64,000 nt of DNA. It comes from Acytostelium subglobosum LB1. Taxonomy: Eukaryota > Evosea > Eumycetozoa > Acytosteliales > Acytosteliaceae. Positions 11,258-21,688 of the stretch are shown piece by piece (within the stretch, counting starts at the first letter, position 1; the number at the start of each line of letters is the position of its first letter). The notes beneath the pieces are model-generated. The model ran no database searches. It had not been told where the DNA came from and saw only the letters and a program-made list of their open reading frames with translations. A program made the translations under genes and the position numbers. The stretch covers positions 64,126 through 128,125 of the forward strand of contig NW_012236516.1 of assembly GCF_000787575.1 (NCBI RefSeq). The letters run 5' to 3'.

Positions 11258-12950
11258 TCAATGCTTTGCAACTTTGTACTTTGATAGGATGGCATTGGTG
11301 TCGATGAATCCAAAGTTTGGTAGGTGAACAGAGTAGTTGAGGAAGAGTGATTGGTTGATGCGACGTAGTTCTAACAAGCCACCGTGATTCCTTCCATGTA
11401 GATTGATGTCAATCAATGTTGTACAGGCCAGGATGTCAGCTAGATGATCAGGTGGCTCAGCTCGATACTGCTCCAACCTTCTCAAGGATGTTGGCAGTAC
11501 TCCTGGATGTGGACAATGTCGACAAAGTGTGAGACAGAGCGAGACCAAGTTGGATGGGATGTCACCAGACATCAAAGCATGTGCATACTGATGCATTGAC
11601 AATGATCTGAGTGATTGTGGCAATGTGGATGAGCTTGTGATCCTAAACTCCTCAGTGCAGGACATCATCAACGTGTCGAGCTCGCTTGGAAGTCCAGTGA
11701 TTGGTCCGCAGGCCGATATCTCAAGATGGCGGAGTGTCGACGGCAATGTGGAGAGGTCAAGAGGGCCGCGCCAACAATCTTCATCAATCCTGCCAAGTTT
11801 GAGTGTCGTGAGCTTAGGGAACGCTGCCGAATGGATGCGCGACAGTTCCTTGATGCCCACGCTCTCACACTCGAGTGATGTGAGTGAGGGACAGACGAGG
11901 TCTGGCACTGAGGGTCCGCGCTTGTAGATCAGGCTCAATAGAGGCGCGTGATTGATCTGTTGTTCATACCCATGTGGCAACGATAGTTTGGTAACGCTCG
12001 CCGGAAGGTTGATGAGTGGATGACGGACTCCCATGCCAAGCGTGATGGACTCCAACTGTGGCGGGAGGTTATTGCTGCTAATCGGACCGGTAAAGTTGTC
12101 TGAGAATGATATCTCTTTGAGATTGACGGGCAAGGTATTTGATGAGGGTAAGCTTTTGCTCCAACCTTTGATAGTTTGGCATGAGGGCAGGTCCATGACC
12201 CCAGCGTCAAAGAGGTCCATAACCACGATACCCTTGAGGTCTAGACGTTTGAGTGTTCGTGGCAATCTAGCAAACCATACGCGTTCCGCGCCATATTCAT
12301 GAGCACCCTTGAGCTCCAACAGTATCGTGGACAGGGGAAGATGTTCCAACTGTGGCGGGGCATCCTCACCACTCTCGGCCAACAACACCATCCACAAGTC
12401 TACTGAGCGCGATGACATCTCGGCCATGAACGTCCCAATCTCAGTCCAGAACATCTTGTTGAATGGCACAATCGAGCACTCTCTGAGCGTTATCGAGCCA
12501 ACATTCTTCATCGCCAACACCTCCTCTTGCCAGTGTTCATCATCTGTCGTTGTTGTCAACGATTGAATGAATGAATGAATGAATGAATGTGTCAGGTTCA
12601 ATTCATTCATCCATCCATCAATCACACGACATATACATACCGATGTAGTAATATCGATCGAAACGACCGGGTGGTCCGTAGCATCGATGACCAACCATGC
12701 ATGCATGAACACAGATTGAGTGTGGCTTGCTCTTGCACACCTGATCGTTAATGATGTTAAAGTAAGATCGAGGCTTAACATTGTATTCTTTGTATGTACT
12801 GTATAAAGGTAGTGCACCAGTGTTGAATGATAGATATCCATGTCTTTCTACAAACAGTCGACGACAGACCATTGACAACACCATACGATCTACATCGCAT
12901 GGCATGAACGATACTATATGTTGTAGCAATGTATATTGAAGTGTATCCAT
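11258..12950 (-). CDS. F-box/FNIP-like repeat protein E (divergent)
   Basis: Minus strand; exon 1 12950-12641, exon 2 12543-11258, 97 nt phase-1 intron (GTATGT...ACAG) rich in ATTC units; 531 residues. The head is MDTLQYTLLQHIVSFM with LVCRRLF replaced by MVCRRLFVERHGYL. Exon 2 opens DDEHWQEEVLAMKNVG, matching the start of exon 2 in gene A. The repeats are degenerate: SDNFTGPI is the clearest FNIP unit, the rest are LPSSLRSL-type leucine-rich units. It is the most diverged member here, with longer exon 1 and more GC-rich codons. A TGGAATGATTCCA palindrome begins about 28 nt past its stop. Role inferred as for the other FNIP proteins. Confidence 0.83.
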
Positions 12951-13266
12951 TATCACAGTTCGTGTATCTGATTGATTGATTGATTGATTGATTAATGATG
13001 AACTTGAAATCAAATCTCGTGCGTGAGTTACCAAGTTTCCGTGTTACCGTCTCGCCACACAGCCACAAAGATACAAACGTTCGCGAACAATCAAGGGTAT
13101 TTATTACAGCCATTGATTGGATAGGAGAGAGGAGGAGGAGGAGGATGGATGTAGGTATGGTATTGATGGAATAGGGGAGAGGATGATGTTGGATTGAATA
13201 TTCAAAAATGTACATTGCTTGGCGACAACTACCAGTTGGCAAGCCAAAGTCGCGCGAGGACCTGTC
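12951..13266. other. Spacer, FNIP gene E promoter side
   Basis: Holds an (ATTG)n block (about 12970-12992) and a GAGGAG run near 13130. It is the 5' side of gene E and the 3' side of the kinase. No gene is seen. Confidence 0.4.
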
Positions 13267-14800
13267 CTACTTAAAGATGGTTTCGACATTCCTGCGATTG
13301 TGATTGGGTGACTTGTCCACTGCGTCAAAGCCCTTGTAGGTGTAGCCGATGAAGGCCAGGTCCTTCTCATTGATCGCCTTGCCAAGACGGTTTGATTTCC
13401 TGGGGCTCTCATCAACGAGACGCTCTGGCTCGTAGTCGTCAAAGTTGGACGTGTCAGTCGGACTCTTTAGCACCGGTATGAACGGTGCCTTTTGTGTTCG
13501 TATCTTATCCCATTGCACGCCCCTAAAGAATGGATGTCTCTTTATCGCATCTGCATTACTCAGTCTGTCCTTCTCGCAAACCAACCTTAATGAAGTGAGG
13601 TTGAGGTTAGTGGATGTGCCTTTAGGACAATGTATCCATGTCAACTACATACTTCTTAATCAAGTCTATACAATCGCTGGATGCGCCAGAGTAGTCGGGG
13701 AACTGGAGTGTCTCCTTGCAATTCAGAATCTTTAGACATGTCTGTGTAGTGTCCTCCGAGAGGAATGGTGGATGTCCAATGACCATCTCATACAGGATCA
13801 CACCTAGTGACCACCAATCAACCTCCTTGCCATAGCCAATCTGTAAGAACACCTCTGGTGCTGTGTAGTCTGGCGTGCCAACGGCCGAGTATGCCAGCTC
13901 TCTCCTCGTCTTCTTCCACGACGCAATCCTCTCTGTCTGTGTGATCTGGGTCTCGGTGACCAGCTTCATCTTGAGTGTCATGGCATCGCCGACCAGCTTG
14001 TTGTAGAACTCTGACGAGTGCATGCGATGGAAGCCCGTGCACAGGCCAAAGTCGGTGAGCTTGACATGGCCATCCTTGTCCAGCAATAGGTTGTCGGGTT
14101 TGATATCGCGATGGATGTAGTCGAGCTTGTGCACCGACTCGATGGCCAGCAGCGTCTCGGCGATGTAGAAGCGAGCCTGGTCCTCCGAGAAGATGTCGTA
14201 CTTGATCAGGTAGGACATCATATCGCCGCCAGGCAGGTACTCCATTATAAGGTAGAGGTAGTTCTCGTCCTGGAACGAGAAGTAAAGACGGACCACCCAT
14301 TCGTTGTTAGCGTTAACCAGCACGTCGCGCTCGGCACGCACATGCGCCACCTGCTCCTTCTTCAGCATCTCTGACTTGACGAGACGCTTCATGGCGAACA
14401 GCTCGCCCGACTCCTTCTTGCGCACCAGACTGACCTCGCCAAAGGCGCCGCGGCCAATCACCTTGATCAGGTCAAAGTCGGAGCGCTTTAGCTTGATGCG
14501 CTTCAGACGGTTGTAGTCGGACTCCTTCTTGTCCAGCTCTTTGATCATGTCGTTCTGCTCCTTGGCCGTCAGTTTCATGTTGCCCATCTTCTCCTCGAGG
14601 TCCTTGCGGCGCGACAGTCGCTGCTTGGCCGACTTTTGTTGGTTCATATAGTACTGCTCGATGTACATCTTGGCTGCCAGTGACTTGTCCATTGTTGGTC
14701 GCGTTGGGTTTGGCTTGCCGTCTAAAGTGTCGTCAGGGCTTTCAATATCCTCTTCGTCGGATGAATCAAAGTCCTCTTTTATAATGGTGTCCTCCATCAT
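13267..14800 (-). CDS. NDR-family AGC protein kinase
   Basis: Minus strand; exon 1 14800-13653, exon 2 13585-13267, 67 nt phase-2 intron (GTATGT...TAAG); 488 residues, usual for NDR/LATS kinases. Order: acidic N-terminus (1-30), helical MOB-binding region (about 36-105), kinase domain from about 110 with P-loop GRGAFGEV (116-123), Lys138, HRD 230-232 and DFG 250-252. An NDR-type insert precedes the activation segment, which reads [18 protein letters not shown] and keeps the regulatory Ser. The hydrophobic motif FIGYTYKGF (about 461-469) has its Thr. Family knowledge: activated by MOB proteins and Ste20-type kinases, acting in cytokinesis, polarity and growth control. It is clearly NDR rather than PKA or PKC; which of the dictyostelid ndr paralogs it is cannot be told here. 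Confidence 0.93.
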
Positions 14801-16987
14801 CTTGTTGTCCTAGTTCGATGTTGCTGCTCTCTGTACAGAGGTGAGTGATGGTGAGTGAGTGAGTGTGTCACGTGGCGTGGCGACAGGCTGTACTGGGTGG
14901 TGTCTAAATATCCCAGGATGACGACCATTCATTCATCATTCAATCCTAGGACCATCCAAGCAACCAACCAACCAACCAGCATCCTCATGTTCAAAGTGAT
15001 GTTTGCAAACAAGAGTCATACCTCTGAATATGTTATTACGATAACTTTAAGTTCTTCTAGTCACCAATCAATGATTAATTGATTGATTGAATGATTGAGG
15101 CAGTTGAGTGAGGTGAGTGAGGTGAGTTGTCTTGAAGTATGATTATCGAATTGTTTGATTGATTGTTTGTTGTAATAATATTGAATGAATGAATGATTAA
15201 TTATTATAAGGGGTTGTACTACTCTATTACTACTCTCTTTAACAAGCATGCAAGTCTAACCTCGTTATCTTAAACAACTGTTTGGCTTGGCTTAACGAAT
15301 TTCCCAAGTTTGATTGCAACACACACGCACTAGGTTGATGACGATTTGTTTGATTGATTGATTGATTGAGTTGATTAATTGATTACAACAATGAATGATG
15401 AAGTATTATTATTATTATTACTATTATATTAACACTACTACTAATGTGTATCTGTATGAATGTGTGTGGTGAATGTTTTGAAGATGGCCCTTTGCGATGG
15501 ACAGATAGGATAGATGTTTGATTGATTGATTGGATGGTGGTGGGGTTGGTTTGTGGTTGACACAACACTACTTGACACAAACTTGTTTAAGATATATATT
15601 TATGTGTGCTTACTTATATTGGTAAATATATATCTATATTATTCCGAGTTGGTGACCATACCATTCATCGACCCTCATTATATATATCAGGATAGGATGT
15701 ATTATTTTACAACAATAATAATGTCCATTCCTTTGAAAAACTACTTATTATTTGAAGAGAGGTCTGATGTGTGTGTGTCAAGTACATGGTCGTCAATAAA
15801 GATTGAATGGGTCTGACTGACTGACTGACATAGAGTCACACACTTTGGTGTTTTGAGTAATAACAACCAAACACTGTGTTGTTGACATCATGAATGACAA
15901 TACGACAACATGGTGATCCCAAAGTGTAGTACTGCCGAATCATATTATGTAGCCCTCAATTAACTTATTGATTGAATAATTGATCAAATACCACCACAGA
16001 AATATCTGACTTTAGTCGATTGAACTTGGATCAGCTCCAAAGATCAGTTCATCCAAAGATGAACTCAATCAATCAATCTATCTAATTCATTATTTCTTCG
16101 ACTCAAACAAATAACTTCATATGACCGATTTGTTGGACAGAGGATTATTCTCTGCCCATCCGATCCAATTTTATTTGAAATCAATAGATGTCAGTTAATC
16201 TGGTATGCCCACTAGTTTTTTGATCAAAAACAGTGTGGTAATTAGATTTGTTTGGTTGTTAGGGGGGTTTGTGTTGGTGTCACCTGTGATTGCCTGTATG
16301 TGAGTGCCTTGATTGATCAAAGCGACACCGATGTTTTGTTGAATGCCCTTCTGACTGAAGACCATTACAATAACTACTATCCTTCATTCATTCAATCATT
16401 TCAACATAAATCACAATCAAAACTAAACATATAATCTCGTTGTTAGTTATTTATATATATATATATATCTATTACATATTATTTATATTTTTGATATCTA
16501 TTAGTAAACAAGACAACTTGGTTGCTGCTGTTGCTGTGTGATTCATATAAAGGTTGGTTGATTGATTTGATTTATTGAGGCAACAACATTACACTTTCAT
16601 GCGCATACCCAATCACTCATTCATTCACACGACGTCGATTTATGATTGCCAATCACCAACACAACACACTCGCTCACTCAAACACACGCACACACCCTCA
16701 CACACTCTTGTCTGATCAACGCAACAACTCGATCGGACTCAGTCACACCACACGCAAGAGTCCAAAAGACCAACTCCCACCAATCATTCACTCAACATAA
16801 CCCAACCCAACAACATAACAATCAATCCAAACATCATTCCCATACTTATAATCATTCATTCAATCATTAGTTAACAGGAGAACACAAGACAGGTATATTT
16901 ATAACATTATTGTATTATAGGAGAAGGATATTACTTGGAGATAGAGAGTCCTGGAACGACTCAAAATATATATATAATTAGTCAGTA
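14801..16987. other. 2.2 kb gene-free divergent spacer with hairpins
   Basis: The longest gap in the window, between two divergently transcribed signalling genes. It holds (ATTG)n blocks near 15064-15085 and 15349-15369, (ATT)n near 15403-15427, a TA run near 16452-16467, a CA/CT-rich leader (16640-16860) and a cluster of short inverted repeats at 15838-16240. Open frames here are low-complexity translations without domain signal. Confidence 0.5.
16046..16065. repeat. Perfect short hairpin
   Basis: AGTTCATC, a 4-nt loop CAAA, then GATGAACT: an 8-bp perfect stem. Neighbouring imperfect stems lie at about 16135-16152 (CAGAG/CTCTG) and 16211-16236 (CACT..TTTTT/AAAAA..AGTG). Confidence 0.6.
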
Positions 16988-19900
16988 ATGTCATATGTAT
17001 CAGGTTCCCAAACAAATTGGGATGTAATACAGTTAGATGTATGTACTTGGGTGATGGGGGTCTGGAACCATTCCATGGTGATCACTTGCGAGTCGTCTAA
17101 CACACCCATCCACACACTCGCCCACCACACTCCAAAAGTCATTCACAGGATGGATCAATAGCCATTTGCAAGAGAGATCATTGGCCGTGCATAATTTGTC
17201 GACAGACTTCTCGGATGGAGTGTTGCTGATCAACTTGCTCGAGATTATCTCGGGAAAGAAGGTGGTGCGTTATGTGCGCCATCCAAAGTTCTTGCAGCAC
17301 AAGATCGATAACATAGTGATTGCACTCGGCTTCATGGAGAAGGTGTTTGGCATCAAGGTGGTGGGCATCAACGCCAAGGACATTGTCGACGGCAACTTGA
17401 AACAGATCATGGGTATCAGCTTCCTGTTGATCCAAAAGATTCGCTCCAACGCCCTCCTGGCCAGCCAGGCCGAGGCCGAGGCGGACGCGTCGTCCACAGC
17501 CTCCACCACCTCTCAGCTGCCACACCAGCAACAGCCATCGTTGGCCATCTTTGCCAACAAGTCCACGAGCGTCACAACCAACAACGACGACGTGTCGTAC
17601 ATGTCGCGCTACTCACTCGCGCCCACCACCACCCTCCAGCCACTCACTGCCACTGGCGCCACAAGCCAGCGCGAGGCAATCAAACAGTCAAAGTCAATGA
17701 GCGAGATGGTGTCGTCGCCAGACGTGCGTGTGGACCGCGGCATCATCAGGAAGATCAAGAGCGGCAGCTTGATGATCCCCATGGGCACATTCGAGTTTGC
17801 CGGCCACGTGTACAGCGTCCGTCTGCTGGTCAAGGCGCAGGCCGTGATCAGGGGATGGCTGTGCCGTCTGCGCTGGCGCGAGCTCATCACCAAGTACCGT
17901 CTGCGTCTGCGCGACTACGAGGCGCACTTTACCACCAACGCCAAGGCCTATCGCGGTCTGACCAAGGTGCAGGCGCGCACCAAGGGTCGCATGGAGCGCA
18001 AGCGCCTGTTCAAGCAGTATCCACTGTTCCGTCGCAACGAGATCATCAAGGAGATCCTGGCCACGGAGAAGAAGTACGTGCATTGTCTGTCGGTGCTTAT
18101 CGAGTGCTACTTGCACGAGTGTGAGAAGCTGTTGACACAGCAGCAGGTGCGCCAGATCTTCTCGCAGGTGTCCGTCGTGTACAACGTCAACGTCAAGCTG
18201 CTGGGCAAGATGGAGAACCGTTTCAGCAGTGGCAAGGAGACCACCATGGGCATGATCTTTAGCGAGATGACCGAGTACTTCAAGGTCTACACCATCTACG
18301 TCAACAACTACAACGCGGCAATCACCTGCATCACCGAGTGTCGTGCACAGAACGAGAAGTTTGTCAAGTTGCTCGAGACCAACCGTGCCTCTGAGAAGTG
18401 CATGGGTCTGGACCTTGCCTCATTGCTCATCATGCCAATCCAAAGGATTCCCGTATGTACTCTCGACTACCACTCTAGCCAATCGTTCAATCACTTCTGA
18501 CACGACAACCTACAGAGATATGTTATGCTGCTACAGGACTTGGTCAAGTTCACTAATGAGTCGCATGCTGACTATGAGAACTTGTCAGTCGCACTCAAGA
18601 AGATGAAGGACGTGGCCGAGTACGTCAATGAGAAGAAGAGAGAGGCTGAGAACCTGATACAAGTGCTCAAGATCCAGAACAACTTGGTCGGTATGACTGA
18701 GGTATGTAACAAACTTATTGCAAGGGTGACACGTACAAGTAGCTAACATACCCTGCCCTCCGACTTAGAACCTTGCTGAGCCACATCGTAGATACGTGAG
18801 GAAGGGACCACTCACATGCCTGGACGAGAAGGGTAACTCCAAGATCTACTTCTTCTTCCTCTTCAACGACTTGTTGATCAAGACAGAGAACAAGAGTCTT
18901 GCAAAGTATGTGTCTCCGCGAGCTACACGCGCCACACTCGCCACACGGAAACAGCGACTAACCCCTCCGCCTCACTCGCCAACACTCGACAGGTCATTGA
19001 AGGAGACAAAGAATCAGAGGAATACACAGACGATTGAGGAGGGCAAGTTTAAGTTTGTGCTGTCTTACAAGTTGGGACGCGCGTCGCTTATAGACCTGGG
19101 CGACTCCCCATTGCCATTCTCATTTAGATTGGTTGACATTGAAGTGAACGGCGGCGAGAACTCCACTGGTATCATGACCACCTCTATTACATTGTCGGCC
19201 AGCACACTGACCGAGAAGATGATCTGGGTCAGCGACATTGACGAGTCGATCTCGCAGCTGCTCGAGAAGCAGCGCAGCAAGCTACGCTCCCTCGTCACTG
19301 ACTACGAGGAGCTCACATCGTTGCCTTTTGAGGGCGCCGTCACCGAGCCCGAGAAGGCGGGCGTCATCCGCAAGCAGTTCAATGAGATGGAGTGGAAGTC
19401 CAAGCAGTTCTATCTCAAGCAGTGCGCACTCTACTACCATGACATTGACGAGCCCAAGAAGATGAAGTGCATCAACCTGTTGCTGTCGTCGGTCAAGCTG
19501 GTGCAGCAGGCCGTCGACCACCCACATTGCTTCCAACTGATGACACCACAGCGCATCTACCTGTTCTCCTGCGAGGACCTGGTCACCGTGTTGCACTGGA
19601 TCTCGCTGATCCGTCGCTCGATCGGCAAGCGTCTCGAGTCGCTCGACCTCCAGCACCAGCTGGCCGCCGCCCAAGCCAAGACACAAGAGTCTGCGCTAAA
19701 CTGCGCCGACTGTGGCGCCACTGAGGTGTCGTGGGTCTCGACGACATACGGTGTCGCACTCTGTGTCGACTGCTCGTCCATCCACAAACGCTTCCCCAAT
19801 GGAGTGTCCCAGCTCAAGTCGCTGCGCGGATTGTCCTCCTCGCTCACAGACGGCGTGGCCGACATCCTCAAGTCGATCGACAACAACAAGGCCAACCAAA

Positions 19901-20783
19901 AGTATGAGAAGAATGTACCATCTCACTTGCTGCGTCCATCGTCAAGGGACTCGTATGAGCTGCGCAAGACATGGATCATGTCCAAGTATCTGCAGATCAT
20001 GCCAAGCGATGTTGTCCCAACCTCCGAGCCATCGTCCGCACTTGTCGACGCGCCAGCCGTTCAGGACAAGCAGGCAGAGGTAGTTGCTGACGTCCAAAAG
20101 GTTGAGCCAGTGCCAACAACAGTTGACATAGTCGTCAGTGCTGACGAAGCACATGCCTCAGCCCTGCAGCAAGACCAACAGCAGCAACAATCAGACAAAC
20201 AAGCACAGACACAGCAATCACAGACACAGCAAGATACCACTACATCAACAACAACAACAATGTCAGCTGATGGCGAGATGATGGATGCCAATGGATCGAC
20301 ATGGAAGCTTGGCTCTCATGTGCCACCACCTTATGAGCGCAAGAAGTCAGTGTTCCTCGACAAGCCAAGGAAGGAGATCAGACGCGAGATGGACGGCTAC
20401 CTCATGAAGGCTGGCAGCTCATCAAAGTCACCCAACTGGAAGAGATACATCTTCTTCTACAAAGATGGTGTATTGAACTATTATAAGAGCGAGAAGAAGG
20501 TAAGTCATTCTGAACTGGAATCAATCCAATCAAACCCATAAACTAACAATCCAACCCTCACCCACATGCGAACAATCAGATGAAGAAGCCAAGAGCAACG
20601 ATCGATTTGAGGATGTTCTATTCACTCATTGTCGAACCCAAGCCAAAGCAACCATTCGCCTTCACACTGGTGACCAACTCCAGATTGTATACATTCGCCG
20701 CCGAGAAGAAGGAGGACTTGGAAGCATGGGTCGAGGTGCTGTCAGTCGGCTCCAAGAACATGAATGTCGTCTCCAACAAGTAG
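16988..20783 (+). CDS. CH-IQ-RhoGEF-PH-PH-ArfGAP-PH multidomain protein
   Basis: Six exons: 16988-17038, 17139-18452, 18516-18701, 18769-18905, 18993-20499, 20580-20783; 1132 residues. The tiny first exon (MSYVSGSQ...WDVIQLD) joins SFTGWINSHL to complete a calponin-homology domain (about 1-120, DFSDGVLLINLLEIISGKK). Then: a low-complexity linker, an IQ-like helix (about 249-262, AVIRGWLCRLRW), a DH RhoGEF domain (about 316-520, with PIQRIPRYVMLLQDL made by the exon 2/3 junction), a PH after it, a second PH (about 672-775), an ArfGAP zinc finger (CX2CX16CX2C from about Cys800), a Gln/Thr-rich stretch and a third PH (about 1049-1128). Inferred role: switching a Rac/Rho GTPase on and an Arf off at actin-rich membranes. 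Intron 4 (87 nt) has no stop and a length divisible by 3, so retention would add 29 residues. The Arg finger position of the ArfGAP reads IHKRF. Confidence 0.9.
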
Positions 20784-21688
20784 CCTGAAAGTTCATTCAT
20801 TCGTTCATCCCATCACCATCATCATCTTAAAGTTTCATCATGTCGTTGTCGTCAACAACAAATCATAACCTCCTGCTTACATTATTAATAAACCTCTCCC
20901 CCCAAGGCAATGCAAAGGCCAACACACCCTGGCCCTCGCCTCTACCAGTGTACACCAACCTACCTATTTGTTGCCAATGCGATACCAGTGTCAATCAATC
21001 ACCAACATGCAATGACTATCTAGTCCTGTCCGGACATTCACTCGCCACCTTGATCGGGATGAACGTACGTCCAGTCAACCAGTCCACAAGACGATGAACA
21101 ACAACAACAATCAGACAAGACTCACCAGTCAAGGGGTGCCATGACATGTGGTCATCCCCGGTTATTGGTCCAACCCGTGCCCTATCGCCTACCGCGTTTT
21201 ATGATAATATCTACCTCGACGAATGGGTTCGTGGTTTGGATTGGATGGTCGAGACTCGACCTTGATTGAGTGATCGAGTGTGGTGTGCAAGGTCTGCAAG
21301 TCTGGGTTATGCACGATTGATTGATGGAATAGAGCTCTGACTATTATTATCTGTTTTTTTTTTGATTGACTGTTCCCTTCCCTTCTTGAACATGAACTTG
21401 CCCTGACGCATCTTAAGACTGGACGTTCGATGTGACCTATCCTCCAAGGGTCACATGTCCCCCCTTGTTTCCCCAGATATCCAAGGTCTGATACCCGTTC
21501 AACAACCCCTTCATTGGTCAACCGACAGAACTCAGTGATGCATGTTCCAAACGAAATAATGTTATTGACGTGGTTGTTGTTGGAAGATATTTGTTATTAA
21601 TAGGAATGATCATCTATGGTTGTGATCAATTCAAACTTGTTATCTTTCGTTCACAATCTAAACAAATAACAACAACACTACAACAAAT
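20784..21688. other. 0.9 kb spacer with stem-loops
   Basis: 3' region of the GEF/GAP gene and promoter of the G8 gene. It has an AATAAA near 20887 and a comparatively GC-rich stretch (about 20900-21530) with a hairpin at 21133-21159 (GGGG, bulge, ATGAC/GTCAT, CCCC) and a 15-nt palindrome at 21247-21261. Open frames on either strand show no family signal. A noncoding RNA is possible but unproven. Confidence 0.4.
21247..21261. repeat. 15-nt perfect inverted repeat
   Basis: GGTCGAG, one base, CTCGACC. It is in the noncoding spacer upstream of the first G8 gene. Confidence 0.6.

Noticed and set aside
15526-15816. Frame containing YSELVTIPF, like the SYSELVTIPN segment of the G8 proteins
   Set aside because: Only about 14 nt (GAGTTGGTGACCAT) match the G8 genes, and the surroundings are AT-rich spacer without further similarity.
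20840-21097. Plus-strand open frame after the GEF/GAP gene
   Set aside because: No domain, no intron-defined start, composition like a 3' UTR; it overlaps the AATAAA region.
21189-21521. Minus-strand open frame in the structured spacer
   Set aside because: No recognisable protein and reads through palindromes; treated as possible noncoding RNA instead.
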